Made by a program: the position numbers and the translations under genes. From assembly GCA_007748055.1 (NCBI GenBank), contig CP036279.1, positions 806,001 to 870,000 on the forward strand: DNA of 64,000 nucleotides, read 5' to 3'. The notes under the pieces are model-generated. The model had not been told where the DNA came from, did no database searches, and saw only the letters and a list, made by a program, of their open reading frames with translations. Position 1 is the first letter of the stretch, and every line of letters starts with the position of its first letter. Of this stretch, positions 43,340 to 53,112 are shown piece after piece. The stretch comes from Kolteria novifilia. Lineage in GTDB: Bacteria; Planctomycetota; Planctomycetia; Kolteriales; Kolteriaceae.

Positions 43340-45055
43340 TTGGAATCGACGCTTACCCTGAGTCTCGGACTGATTTTCGCCGCCGGGATGATCGCGAAGT
43401 GGCTGTCGAGCCGCTTTCACATTCCGAAGGTGACACTCTATTTGTTGGCAGGCTTCCTGCTCGGGCCGCCGCTACTTGGTTGGATCCCGAAGGATGACCT
43501 CAAGTCGCTGCTGCCCGCGGTGAAGCTCGCCTTGGGGCTGGTGCTGTTCGATCTTGGCAGTCGCTTTGTCCTGCACGATGTCCGCATGATTTTTCGGCAT
43601 GCTTGGCGTCTGAGCGCGCTGGAGCTGGCGGCGACCTTTGGACTGGTTTTTCTCGGGACGACGCTCTTCGTCGACGACATCACCGTCGCGCTGCTGCTGG
43701 GCGGTCTCGCGATGACCACGGCACCGGCGACGACGATCCTCGTGCTCAATGAACTCGATTCCGACGGTCCGATCACCAACTACACCTACGCGCTGGTCGC
43801 GATCAACAACACGGTGTCGGTGCTCTTTTTTGAGTTCCTGTTCCTTGGCGTGGAACTCTTTGGGGAAGGGGGCCCCGCGCCGCTCAGCGTCTCGGAGCAG
43901 GTCATTCGGCTCTTCCTCGATCTCGGCGGGTCGATCCTGCTCGGTTTCGTGGCGGGCATGACGATCAGCCTCTTGATGGAGTGGCTCGACGAGCATCAGC
44001 GAATGATCGCGCTGTTCGCATTGATCGCCCTACCACTTGGCGTCTGCGAGTACTTCGGCATCCCCTATTTGCTCACCTTCCTGGCGGCGGGCGTGACGGT
44101 CGCGAACTCCTCCCCCTTCGTGCGGGAGATTGTCGCCCAACTGGAGAAGGTCGGCGTCCTGATCTACGTCGCCTTCTTTGTGACGGCGGGGGCGAAGCTC
44201 CATCTCGACGGACTCTGGACCGCCGGCATGGTCGGCGTGGCGTACATCGTCTGTCGCTCGGCCGGCAAGTACTTCGGGCTTCGCTTTGCGGCCGCGTCAC
44301 AGGGAGAGCCGCCGCCGGTCTATCGTTGGCTTGGCGTGGTCATGCTCTGTCAGGGATCCGCCGCGATCGCGTTGACCCAACTCATCGTCGAGCGCGACGC
44401 GGAACTGGGAGCCACGATCGAGGTCGTCGTCCTCGGGGCGGTCGCCTTCTTCGAGCTCGCGGGACCAATCGCGGCTCGGTCGGCGCTCGTTCGCGGCGGC
44501 GAGGTCCCCCTCATTCACGTGGTCCATCCCCATGGGCCCTCGTGGCGCGACCGCCTCTTCACGATCCTCGATCAGCTCCAACTATCGTTTGGGCGAAGCC
44601 CCGAGCGTTTGCGAAAACAGGGGGATGTCACCGTCGAGCATCTGATGCGGCGCAACGTCCGAGCGGTGTCGAGCACGGCGAGTTTTCTGGACCTGATGCA
44701 CTTCATTGAGGAGAGCCGCTACGACACCTACCCCGTCGTCGGCCCCGAGCAGGACCTCGTCGGGGTGATTCGTTACCCGAGCATTCGTTCGGCGATCTTC
44801 GATCCGGAGATGGCCCATCTGGTCATCGCGGCCGACCTCGCGGTTCCCACTCGGACGGTGCTGCGGCCCTCGCAGCCGATCAAGGAAGCTCTGGCTCTCT
44901 TCGAACGGGGCTTTTGGGATGTGATCCCCGTGGTGAGCGAGGAGAGCCCCGGTCAACTCGTCGGACTGGTCGAGCGTCGCGACGTCATCCGGGTGGCGCG
45001 CGATCGATATACCCGAAGCGCGAGCAAGTCGCTCGACCTGCGTCACGAGACGTAG
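43340..45055 (+). CDS. Cation:proton antiporter (CPA2 type) with C-terminal CBS domains
   Basis: A 571-residue protein. Residues 1 to about 390 hold about 12 helices of a Na+/H+ exchanger: IPKVTLYLLAGFLLGPPLLGW, LGLVLFDLGSRF and GLAMTTAPATTILVL, the equivalent of the ion-binding unwound helix, here TAPAT. The soluble C-terminal part (about 425-565) has two CBS repeats: VEHLMRRNVRAVSSTASFLDLMHFIEES...YPVVG and VPTRTVLRPSQPIKEALALFERGFWDVIPVV. CBS domains sense adenine nucleotides or ionic strength and could gate the antiporter. It starts at TTG 43340, the only start with AAGGA upstream. The Asp-Asp or Asn-Asp ion-binding pair of classic CPA2 cannot be identified with certainty. Confidence 0.85.
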   Translation: MESTLTLSLGLIFAAGMIAKWLSSRFHIPKVTLYLLAGFLLGPPLLGWIPKDDLKSLLPAVKLALGLVLFDLGSRFVLHDVRMIFRHAWRLSALELAATFGLVFLGTTLFVDDITVALLLGGLAMTTAPATTILVLNELDSDGPITNYTYALVAINNTVSVLFFEFLFLGVELFGEGGPAPLSVSEQVIRLFLDLGGSILLGFVAGMTISLLMEWLDEHQRMIALFALIALPLGVCEYFGIPYLLTFLAAGVTVANSSPFVREIVAQLEKVGVLIYVAFFVTAGAKLHLDGLWTAGMVGVAYIVCRSAGKYFGLRFAAASQGEPPPVYRWLGVVMLCQGSAAIALTQLIVERDAELGATIEVVVLGAVAFFELAGPIAARSALVRGGEVPLIHVVHPHGPSWRDRLFTILDQLQLSFGRSPERLRKQGDVTVEHLMRRNVRAVSSTASFLDLMHFIEESRYDTYPVVGPEQDLVGVIRYPSIRSAIFDPEMAHLVIAADLAVPTRTVLRPSQPIKEALALFERGFWDVIPVVSEESPGQLVGLVERRDVIRVARDRYTRSASKSLDLRHET

Positions 45056-45241
45056 TGGCGCTGTCGGCGTTGGGCCGCCGACTTCACCGACGCGACAGGG
45101 TTGGGGGAGATCCGCTGGCATTCCTCTTGCCCGGTCGCTTCTTTTCTAGAATGCTCAAGGTCCCGACCGGTCGTCATCAATGGACGCGTCGGGCCGACAA
45201 CGAGGGAGCCGCGAGTGCTCCGGAGGTTCAACGAGGAACGG

Positions 45242-45985
45242 ATGTTCAAGTCACTCTATCTCGGTCGTCCCTTTGGAATCCGGACGTTTGTGCATTGGAG
45301 TTTCTGGATTCTGCTGGCGTTCGTCGCGTTCATCAACATGAAGGCCGGGCTGGCGGCGATTCTCCTGACGATCCTGATGATCATCGCGGTGTTCGGGTGC
45401 GTGCTGCTGCACGAGTTCGGCCATGCGTTGACGGCGCGGCGTTTCGGCATCAACACGCACGACATCGTCCTCTATCCGATCGGCGGCATCGCCAGGCTCG
45501 AGCGGATGCCCGAGCAACCGAGCAAGGAGTTCCTCATCGCGATCGCCGGACCGGCGGTCAACTTCGTGATCGCCTTTCTCCTTTGGATGATCGACGGCTT
45601 CGACACCCACGTCTCCAACGAGCACATGCAACTCATGGCGATCGAGAAGGAGTTCATCGAGGAACTTCTGCTGATCAACTTGGTGCTGGGCATCTTCAAC
45701 TTGCTTCCCGCGTTTCCGATGGATGGGGGGCGCGTGCTTCGATCGCTTCTCGCCACGCGGCTCTCCTACCTGCGGGCGACGGAGATCGCGACCTTCATCG
45801 GGATGATCTTGGCGGGAGGGATGGTCCTGCTCGGCTTCCTCACTGGGAACCCGATCCTATTTCTGATCGCGGTCTTCGTCTGGATGGCGGGGGGAGCCGA
45901 ACTGGCCTACGTTCGCCATCGACACGGCACCCGTGTTCGCACGCCCTTCGATCAGGGAGGCGATGGCCCGACGATCGACGTCTAA
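45242..45985 (+). CDS. Site-2 protease family (M50) membrane metallopeptidase
   Basis: A 248-residue membrane protein with about six helices. HEFGH at 57-61 gives two zinc ligands and the catalytic Glu. NLLPAFPMDGGR near residue 160 holds the third ligand Asp. The N-terminus matches short M50 members (FGIRTFVHWSFWILL). There is no PDZ or CBS domain. Such proteases cut anti-sigma factors or other membrane proteins within the membrane. ATG 45242 has GAGGAA upstream; the frame extends further but without homology. It is 186 bp after the antiporter gene; no obvious target (anti-sigma factor) is near. Confidence 0.88.
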   Translation: MFKSLYLGRPFGIRTFVHWSFWILLAFVAFINMKAGLAAILLTILMIIAVFGCVLLHEFGHALTARRFGINTHDIVLYPIGGIARLERMPEQPSKEFLIAIAGPAVNFVIAFLLWMIDGFDTHVSNEHMQLMAIEKEFIEELLLINLVLGIFNLLPAFPMDGGRVLRSLLATRLSYLRATEIATFIGMILAGGMVLLGFLTGNPILFLIAVFVWMAGGAELAYVRHRHGTRVRTPFDQGGDGPTIDV

Positions 45986-46124
45986 TGAGAAAGCGTCTGT
46001 TCGGGGCGTGAGATGACGCGCGGGCCGCGTCGCCGAGTTCTCGGAACAAGAGTGATGGCGCGCATGTTCGCGCGAGCGTGAACCCACCTGGTTTCCCAAG
46101 CGAGTGGTGAGCATTGAACCCTGA

Positions 46125-46143
46125 CTTGCCACTAGCTGGCAAG
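46125..46143. repeat. Short palindrome with CTAG centre, family-A-like remnant
   Basis: CTTGCCA-CTAGC-TGGCAAG, followed by CAGCC. It lies in the gap between convergent genes and resembles a worn family-A core. Confidence 0.4.
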
Positions 46144-46182
46144 CAGCCAAGGGGCGCGCGAACGGGTTGGTGACGAACGTCG

Positions 46183-48582
46183 TTAGCGGGCGGTGGGGAC
46201 ACTGACGCCGAAGGAACTGTTCTCTTTCTGGACGATCGCGTCGGTGCCGGTCGCCGCGGAGGACGCCCTGATGTCGTACTCCATGTTCTTGAAGTAGCAG
46301 TTCCTGATCGTGACCTTGCTCCAGTCGGTCCCGCCGGCGGTGAGGTGAATCCCGATCCGTCCCATCAAGTTGCGATTGCGTTGGTCGAAGGTGATGTCGT
46401 CGAAGACGACGTCGCGGACCTTCTGGCCGACGACCACGCCGAAGCGGTAGTTGTTGTCGATCGAGGAGTTCTTGATCGTCAGGTATTCGGTCGGTGCCGC
46501 GCCGCTACCGGAGAAGACGATCCCCTTGGCTTCGTCTCCGTTGGCCTCGATGGTGATGTTTTCGAGGATGGCGAGGTTGTTCGGTCGCCCACGGGCACTA
46601 CTGATGCGAATCGCCGTCCCGGCGAAGTTGCGGATCGTCACGTTGCGAATGCGCAGGCCTTGTACCGATCCTTTGACCTCGAGGACCGGTCCTTCGATTC
46701 CTCCGCCGTCGAGGATGACGTTCTCGAGCGTCACGTCCTCGGCGTTGTTGATGACGACGACGGGGTTCTTCGAGCCGAAGCCCGATCGACAGCCGAGTGT
46801 GACCGGGCTGCCGGCGGAAGTGATCGTCAAGCCCTTGATGTTCTCGGCGAACTCGCGCGTCAATTGGAGCTGGTCGTCCATGTTGCCGCCTCCCTGGAGG
46901 CGGATCAGCGTGTTCGGCTTGGTGATGTCGGCGATGAGCCAGGGGAGTTCCTGGATCTTGTCGGAGGCCGCGACGAGCACTTCCGAGGGCTCGACCTTCG
47001 GTTTGCCGGAAGGGTCGTCCTTGGTTGCGTCGGTCACGACGGGCTGATCCGGTTCGGTCGAACCCGAGGGGAGCAGGAAGAAGACCCCGACGACGACCAG
47101 CGCCAGGACCAACGCGACTCCCGATCCAATCAAGACGATCGGCCGCTTCCACATCGGTGTGGCCGGCATTGCCAACGCGGAGGATTCGGTATCCGAGGCG
47201 TCCATGGGACGCAGGGTGCTCGGCGACCCCGAGAGGCCCGAATTGCTGGGAGCGTTGGCGATCTGGTCGACGGAGCGGCCCGATTGCGAGCCCCCACGCA
47301 GTTTCATGCTGTCGTCGCTGATCGCTTCGAGCAGTTGATCGGCGCTTCCCTCTTCCGCGTCGGAGGAGAAGAGCGTTTGGACGTCGGCTTCGGTCTTCGC
47401 GTGCGCCGGATCGGCCACGCCGGTCGACGCGGCGGGACGCTCGGAGGCGCTCCACGCGTACGATCCGCCCTCGTCGTCGGCCGATGCGGTCGCGACGCCC
47501 GCCGAAGGGCGGGCCACGGGAACATCGTCGAAACTACTGTCGTCTCCTCGAGAACCGAAGTTGGGCAAATGGGGGCGAAGGGCCTCGATCACATCCTGCG
47601 GCGTTTGGTAGCGATCGGCCGCCTTCTTGGACATCATGCGGTTGAAGACTTCGACCAGCGGATCGGGAAGATCGGGCACCAGTTCCTTGATCGGGCGCGG
47701 ATCCTTGCTCTGATGCCATAGGAGCTTCTGGGCGATGGTCCCATCGGGAAACGGGGGCTGGCCGGTCAACATGAAATAGTAGGTGCCGGCAAGACTGTAG
47801 ATGTCGGCGCGGATGTCGACGTTGTGACTGTCGAGGGCCTGCTCCGGAGCGAGATAGTCGGCGGTCCCAAGGACATTCTCGTCGAAGGCTCGCGTGATCG
47901 AGTCCTTGTCCTTCTCTTCGAAGAAGACGGCCAGGCCGAGGTCGAGCAGCTTGACCGAACCCTGGGAGTCGACGAGCAGGTTGCCCGGTTTGATGTCGCG
48001 ATGGACGAGCCCCGCCTCGTGGGCGTGCTGCAGTCCCGCGCATGACTGACAGATGTACTCGGTCGCCTTTTCCCAACCGATGGGGCCGTCGTTGCGGATG
48101 ATCTCTTGGACGCTGTAGCCGGCGACGAACTCCATGACGATGTAGTGGAGCCCGGCATCCTCATCGATGTCGTAGGCCTGGACGATATTGGGATGGTTGA
48201 GGGCCGCGACGGCCCGAGCTTCGCGTTGGAAGCGAAGGATCGCCGACTTGTCCTCCCCCTTGGTCTTGGGCAGAACTTTCAGCGCCACTTGACGGCGCAT
48301 GATGGTGTGTTCGGCGAGGTAGACCCGGCCCATGCCGCCGGAACCGATGAGATTGAGGATCTTGTACTTGCCGACGAAGAATCCCTTGTGACGACCGGCG
48401 AGAAGCTGGTCGGCCTGGAACTTCGTGACCGTCCCGTCCTTGACGAGTTCGGCCATGATTTCCGGAGGTTTCTTGTCCGTTTTGGTGAGTCGTTCTCGAA
48501 CTTGACGAAGCGACTGGGCATCGAGCAGACGGCTCCGCTCGAGCAAGGGGATCAGATCGCTAGCGTTCTTTGGCGCCGGCAT
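46183..48582 (-). CDS. Membrane serine/threonine kinase with beta-helix ectodomain
   Basis: A 799-residue protein. Residues 1-70 are a helical pre-domain typical of planctomycete kinases. The kinase domain (about 73-345) has GSGGMG (80-85), Lys102, VHRDIKPGNLLVD, and LLDLGLA (DLG instead of DFG). After an acidic/Ser-rich linker, one helix (about 478-502) crosses the membrane. The outside part (about 545-799) is a right-handed parallel beta-helix: repeated turns such as VTLENVILDGGG, LRIRNVTIRNFAG, LAILENITIEANG, LTIKNSSIDNN and VTIRNCYFKNME. Such folds bind polysaccharide, so it may sense cell-wall or exogenous glycans. ATG 48582 was preferred over TTG 48588. Confidence 0.9.
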   Translation of the reverse strand: MPAPKNASDLIPLLERSRLLDAQSLRQVRERLTKTDKKPPEIMAELVKDGTVTKFQADQLLAGRHKGFFVGKYKILNLIGSGGMGRVYLAEHTIMRRQVALKVLPKTKGEDKSAILRFQREARAVAALNHPNIVQAYDIDEDAGLHYIVMEFVAGYSVQEIIRNDGPIGWEKATEYICQSCAGLQHAHEAGLVHRDIKPGNLLVDSQGSVKLLDLGLAVFFEEKDKDSITRAFDENVLGTADYLAPEQALDSHNVDIRADIYSLAGTYYFMLTGQPPFPDGTIAQKLLWHQSKDPRPIKELVPDLPDPLVEVFNRMMSKKAADRYQTPQDVIEALRPHLPNFGSRGDDSSFDDVPVARPSAGVATASADDEGGSYAWSASERPAASTGVADPAHAKTEADVQTLFSSDAEEGSADQLLEAISDDSMKLRGGSQSGRSVDQIANAPSNSGLSGSPSTLRPMDASDTESSALAMPATPMWKRPIVLIGSGVALVLALVVVGVFFLLPSGSTEPDQPVVTDATKDDPSGKPKVEPSEVLVAASDKIQELPWLIADITKPNTLIRLQGGGNMDDQLQLTREFAENIKGLTITSAGSPVTLGCRSGFGSKNPVVVINNAEDVTLENVILDGGGIEGPVLEVKGSVQGLRIRNVTIRNFAGTAIRISSARGRPNNLAILENITIEANGDEAKGIVFSGSGAAPTEYLTIKNSSIDNNYRFGVVVGQKVRDVVFDDITFDQRNRNLMGRIGIHLTAGGTDWSKVTIRNCYFKNMEYDIRASSAATGTDAIVQKENSSFGVSVPTAR

Positions 48583-48608
48583 GGGCAACTCGCAAGTACA
48601 AGACTGTT

Positions 48609-48646
48609 CTTTGGCAGTCTATCTCGACAAAAACAACCTGCCAAAG
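48609..48646. promoter_or_regulatory. 9-bp inverted repeat between larE and the kinase gene
   Basis: CTTTGGCAG (48609-48617) and CTGCCAAAG (48638-48646), separated by 20 nt, about 30 bp upstream of the kinase start. It could be an operator or an mRNA stem; no terminal T-run exists on the minus strand. Confidence 0.4.
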
Positions 48647-48687
48647 ACTTTTCGTGCCTTTCTGGGCATGGGCACTTTCAACCCAAC

Positions 48688-49602
48688 TTAATTCGACGGA
48701 CTCGTCCTCACCCCCGAAGACGATCCATCGCCCAAATGTCGCGCGGCTCGCTGCAACTCTTCCGCGGGAATCAACGCGTTGAGCGAGCCCGAACGGAAGC
48801 CCTCCAGGTCGAGGCTTACGAAGCGAAAACCGAGCGAACGCAATTCCTTCACCACGGCCTCACGCACCGCGGGGGCGAGAAGTCGACCAATCTCGGCGGC
48901 GCCGACCTCGATGCGGGCCAAGTCGCCGTCGTGGTACCTTACCCGCAACTCGTGGAGACCGAGTTCCCGTATGAACGCTTCCGCGCGCTCGACGCGGCCG
49001 ACACGTTCCGGCGTCACTTCAACGCCCAACGCCAAGCGGCTCGCTAGGCAGGGGGACGCCGGCTTCTCGGCGCTCGGGACGTTCCAAAACCGCGCCAGCG
49101 AGCGAACGGCCTCTTTTCCCAGGCCCAAATCGAGTAGAGGGTGCTCCACGCGTTGTTCGGCCGCCGCGGTCAGTCCCGGACGATAGTCGCCCGCGTCGTC
49201 GGCGTTGGCGCCACTACAGAGCGCGCCGAACCCGAGGGAGGACTGACGGTCCCAAAAGGCTTGATAAAGGTGCGTCTTGCAATGGTAGCATCGAGACGCG
49301 TCGTTTCGGGTATACGCCTCGTCGTCGATCTCGGTGGTGGGAACGATGACGTGCCGAATCCCAATCGTGCGGGCGATCGCGCGGGCACTTTCGAGCTCCG
49401 ACGCGGCCAGGGCGGGACCCTGTCCAGTGAGGGCGACGGCATCCGGGCCAACCGCGCGAACCGCGGCCGCCGCGACCACGCTGCTGTCGACGCCGCCGCT
49501 GAAGGCGATACCGACGCGTCCCAAGTCGCGCAGTCGCTCCACGAGGCGGTCCGCCCACACTCGCTGGTTCGTCTCTTCTTGTGAGTCTGTCATCCTTGCC
49601 AC
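48688..49602 (-). CDS. larE: ATP-dependent sacrificial sulfur transferase LarE
   Basis: A 304-residue PP-loop enzyme. SGGVDSS (35-41) binds ATP. Cys185 in PASPCLASRL corresponds to the sacrificial cysteine of LarE, which gives up its sulfur to the pyridinium dicarboxylate precursor of the nickel-pincer cofactor. CYHCK (105-109) holds two more cysteines. No larA, larB or larC is in the window, so it would serve a distant cluster or act in another sulfur-transfer path. The start is GTG 49602 or ATG 49593; neither has an ideal ribosome-binding site. Confidence 0.85.
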   Translation of the reverse strand: MARMTDSQEETNQRVWADRLVERLRDLGRVGIAFSGGVDSSVVAAAAVRAVGPDAVALTGQGPALAASELESARAIARTIGIRHVIVPTTEIDDEAYTRNDASRCYHCKTHLYQAFWDRQSSLGFGALCSGANADDAGDYRPGLTAAAEQRVEHPLLDLGLGKEAVRSLARFWNVPSAEKPASPCLASRLALGVEVTPERVGRVERAEAFIRELGLHELRVRYHDGDLARIEVGAAEIGRLLAPAVREAVVKELRSLGFRFVSLDLEGFRSGSLNALIPAEELQRAARHLGDGSSSGVRTSPSN

Positions 49603-50019
49603 GAAACGACGTGCCCTCGGTGGTCCCGGCCATCAAGAACCATCAATGTTCAAACCGTACGATACTTGCTATCGGGCCTGAACGCGACGCGATTTGTGGT
49701 CGATCGGAGGCTGGCGCAAAGCAATCATCAGCCCCTGCCGGGTCCATCTCTGTCAATTGTTGCGATTGGCGTTGCTCCCAACGCTCAAAGATATGCTCGC
49801 GATGTGTTGCGGCGAAGAAACCACTTCCTACGCATCGACCGCGACAAGGGCTCGACTTGCTCACGGAGCCGGTCGCCTCTCCACGAAGTATAACCGATCT
49901 TTCCAGCGTTGTCTTGCCGATCCGATCGCGCGGCCCATTTTTGTCGCGCGGTCCACCAGTTATCATCCGCGTGGCCGGATCTGTCGATTCTTCCCGGCCC
50001 CGACCATCCCCTTACGCGA
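49603..50019. other. Intergenic region, no gene seen
   Basis: Between larE and the VWA gene. No ORF has a credible product or ribosome-binding site, and I see no repeat of note. Confidence 0.45.
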
Positions 50020-52971
50020 CTACTTGGTCTCGTCCTGAGAGCCTTCTTTCCCCCCTTCCCGTTCCTCCCAGACGCGCCGTTTCGCTTTGAGGAGCCGGCT
50101 CGTCATCGAGTGATCGGCGTCACCCTCGGCGGAAGACTCGCTTGGTGCCGCCGGCGGGGGAGGCGGAGGCGGCGTGGTGGCTCGCGTCGGCTCCGACGGC
50201 CTCGCGGCGGGAGGAGGCTTTGGAATCACGTGCTCCCGTTGGCGTGCCGAAAGGTTCTCGCCCACCGTTTCCTTACGACTTCGCAGTCGATCGAGCGTCG
50301 CGGTGGTGGCTGGGGGCGGCCGATTGCGCAGACGTGCCCACAGGGCCTTGGCGGTGTTGGCGACGTCAGCGGGGCTGATCGCGATGCGACGAACGGCAAC
50401 ATCCGAGACGAAGAGACCGAGCGCGACGAGAAGCAGCCAAGGCCACATCCGTTGTTGGCCCGGCGAGGGCGGCGTCGACCGATCGAAGTAGCCAGCCTCG
50501 GCGGCCTGCGCCCGTTCGAGCACACGGCCACCACTTAGCTCCGCGACGCTCTCCAGCAGACCGCGGTCGCTCTCGAGCTCTCGGTACTCCGGCGGATAGG
50601 AAATGTTGAAACCCGTCGTTGCGAAGAGGTTCTTGTCCTCGCCAAGCTTGGACCCGACGCGTACCGAATAGGACCCCGCGTCGGAAGCCTCGAACGAGGA
50701 CTCGTACTTTCCCGGACCGGTCTGGCGAAACGCGAGCGACTCGGTTTGGCCGTCTGGAAGAACAACGGTCCCTTTCAGGGCCAGGAAGTCGAGATATTCC
50801 TTGGCTTGGTCGAAGGCGTTGACGACGACTTGGACGCGGCCATCCTTCTCGACCGTGGAGAGAACGAGGTCGTCACTCTCCTCGGAGCGCAGCGACCAGC
50901 GAACAAGCTGTGACCAGAGCTTCGGAAAGATCTCCGTGTCGGGCCAGCCGACGGCCCACTTGCTCCCGGTGTCGGTGGTGAACGCCGCCGACTTGCCGAG
51001 GCCATATTGCCAAGTCGCGAGGATCGGGTTGATCTCGTTCTCGCCCGGGATCGGGGAGACGACGCTGACTTCGGCCGTCGGTTTTGGCGTGGTCAACACG
51101 TAACCGCCGATGGCCGGAAGTTTGGTCGGGAGCCCGGCGACCGGTTGGCTCGGAAAGCGGATGATCGGGTTCCACGACGGTTGCTGCTCGAAGATCAACG
51201 GGCGCGAGACGACGCGGGTCTCCTTGATGTAGATCGACGGCAGGGCCTTGGGGCTTTCGGCCTGGTAGTACCGTCCGCCGGTCGCGCTGGCGATCTGTTT
51301 CATCAGCTTCTTTTCGAAGAAGCCATGGGCGGCGACCGCGACGGTCGTGATGGTGATCTTCGCGTCGATGAAGGACTGGAGCAGTTGCTTGGGAGGGGGC
51401 TGGGGATCGCCATCGCTGATGATGATCACGTGACGATTGGTCGCTTGGCTCTTCAGGAGCGCGTTGAGCGCCATCCGCATTGGGCCGGCGAAGTCGGGCA
51501 TGTCTCCCGGCACCATGCCGTCGACGCGGGCGAGCATCTTGCGCCCGTTGTTCACCTCTTGGAGGGGGAAGAGCCAACTTGCTTTGCCGCTCCAGTGGAT
51601 CAAGCCGCACTCGTCGCGTTGGCTGAGCATCTTGATTGCGAGCTGGGCGATTTTCTTTTGCCAGAAGTTCCCCTCGGGGATTTCGCAGGCGTGCATGATC
51701 AGCACGAGGGCCCCCTTGCCCTGAATGCGGGAGGCCTTGATTTGCATGTCGACCGGGAGGGCTTTCTCGATCGGTGATCCGATGTAGCCGCCGGCGCCGA
51801 AGCTGTCGGGACCGCCGACCATGATCAGTCCGGCACCAAGCTCGCGCGTGTTGGAAGCGAGAATCTCTTGGAGCTCTTCGGAGAGAAGCTCCGCCGGCAC
51901 GTTGGCGAGGATGATCGAGTCATAGGGACGGAACTGGGTCGCGCCGTCCTCCAACTGATCGGGAGTACGGACGCTGACGGCGAGTCCGTCGCGCCGCAGG
52001 GCGTCGACGAGCGGAGCGTGCTGACCCGCCGAGGGCTCCAGCAGCAACACGCGACCTTCGCCGCGAACCCAAACGAACGCCGAGCCGCGATTGTTCGCCG
52101 CCCGAACGTCCTCGCCCTGACGAGGAATGAATTCCGCGACGTAACGGTAGAGGTCGGGCTCGTCGATGGTTTGTTTGAGGAAGAAGACGTTCAGGCCAGG
52201 GCGAAGGGTGACGTCCTGTTCGAGGACCGTCTCGCTGACGCCCTCGGAACGTCGGTTGAGTTGAACCGTGCCGGAAGCGGGACCGGCGCTGCGGATGACG
52301 ACCTTGAGATTGGCGGTGTCTCCCTTCTTCAGGTCCGGCGGGACCGAGATGCGATCGACGAGGATCTCCGAGTCGTAGCGGTACTCGATCGGGACGACAT
52401 CGATGGGGACGCCAATCTGCCGCGCGGCGAGCGCTTGCGCCAGGACGTTGCCTCGATTCTCGTTGCCGTCGCTGAAGAGCACGATCCGCTTGGAACTGTC
52501 GGGCGGAAAAGACCCGAGGGCGAGTTTGATCCCCGCGGCGAGATCGGAGTGCTGACGATCGATAAGGCTCTCGACGGCGGTGAAGCGGCGATTGCGCGGG
52601 TACTCGGCGGGGGGGGCCTCAATGCGGGCGTTCCGGCCAAGGACGATCAGGCCGGCTTGGTCCAAGTCGCTCGGGCGATCCGCAACCGCGTCGGTGATGA
52701 TGTGAAGCGAGTCCTCAACCGCCTCTTGGGGAACGCTCTCGGAAACGTCGAGCACGAAGAGGGTCGCGTAGCGGTCCGTGGGATGCTCGAGTCGCAGGTC
52801 CGCCAACGCCAAGACGACCAGAACGATCACGACGACGCGGAGAAAAACCGCGAGCGGACGTCGAATCGGCCCGAGACCCGACAGCCCACCCCAACTCTGC
52901 CAAACGACCAAGGGAACCACCGCCAGAAGCAGTAGCCACCAAGGGGCAAGAAAGACGATGGGCAAGTTCAT
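50020..52971 (-). CDS. Large membrane protein with VWA and glutamine-amidotransferase-like domains
   Basis: A 983-residue protein. Two N-terminal helices (about 7-24 and 42-60) are followed by a VWA domain (ATLFVLDVSESVP: a DxSxS MIDAS; IVLFSDGNENRGN), a beta domain with Ig-like features, a GATase-like fold (DGATQFRPYDSIILANVP...LIMVGGPDSFGAGGY), a second VWA-like part (HVIIISDGDPQPP) and a C-terminal helix (MWPWLLLVALGLFVSDVAV). The tail is Pro-rich. Such proteins accompany MoxR ATPases and DUF58 proteins, thought to act in folding or maturation at the envelope. The DUF58 gene lies directly upstream; a family-B element sits between them. Confidence 0.85.
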   Translation of the reverse strand: MNLPIVFLAPWWLLLLAVVPLVVWQSWGGLSGLGPIRRPLAVFLRVVVIVLVVLALADLRLEHPTDRYATLFVLDVSESVPQEAVEDSLHIITDAVADRPSDLDQAGLIVLGRNARIEAPPAEYPRNRRFTAVESLIDRQHSDLAAGIKLALGSFPPDSSKRIVLFSDGNENRGNVLAQALAARQIGVPIDVVPIEYRYDSEILVDRISVPPDLKKGDTANLKVVIRSAGPASGTVQLNRRSEGVSETVLEQDVTLRPGLNVFFLKQTIDEPDLYRYVAEFIPRQGEDVRAANNRGSAFVWVRGEGRVLLLEPSAGQHAPLVDALRRDGLAVSVRTPDQLEDGATQFRPYDSIILANVPAELLSEELQEILASNTRELGAGLIMVGGPDSFGAGGYIGSPIEKALPVDMQIKASRIQGKGALVLIMHACEIPEGNFWQKKIAQLAIKMLSQRDECGLIHWSGKASWLFPLQEVNNGRKMLARVDGMVPGDMPDFAGPMRMALNALLKSQATNRHVIIISDGDPQPPPKQLLQSFIDAKITITTVAVAAHGFFEKKLMKQIASATGGRYYQAESPKALPSIYIKETRVVSRPLIFEQQPSWNPIIRFPSQPVAGLPTKLPAIGGYVLTTPKPTAEVSVVSPIPGENEINPILATWQYGLGKSAAFTTDTGSKWAVGWPDTEIFPKLWSQLVRWSLRSEESDDLVLSTVEKDGRVQVVVNAFDQAKEYLDFLALKGTVVLPDGQTESLAFRQTGPGKYESSFEASDAGSYSVRVGSKLGEDKNLFATTGFNISYPPEYRELESDRGLLESVAELSGGRVLERAQAAEAGYFDRSTPPSPGQQRMWPWLLLVALGLFVSDVAVRRIAISPADVANTAKALWARLRNRPPPATTATLDRLRSRKETVGENLSARQREHVIPKPPPAARPSEPTRATTPPPPPPPAAPSESSAEGDADHSMTSRLLKAKRRVWEEREGGKEGSQDETK

Positions 52972-53112
52972 TCCCGAATCAAGCTGCTCCGCTACGGTTG
53001 ATGGGCGAACGATTTGGTCGAATGTCCCACGGCCCCTCGATCCTACGCGTCCTCGGAACCGATCGCCATCCTGACTTGCGAGACGACTGATTTCGCGACT
53101 TCATGGAGCGAC

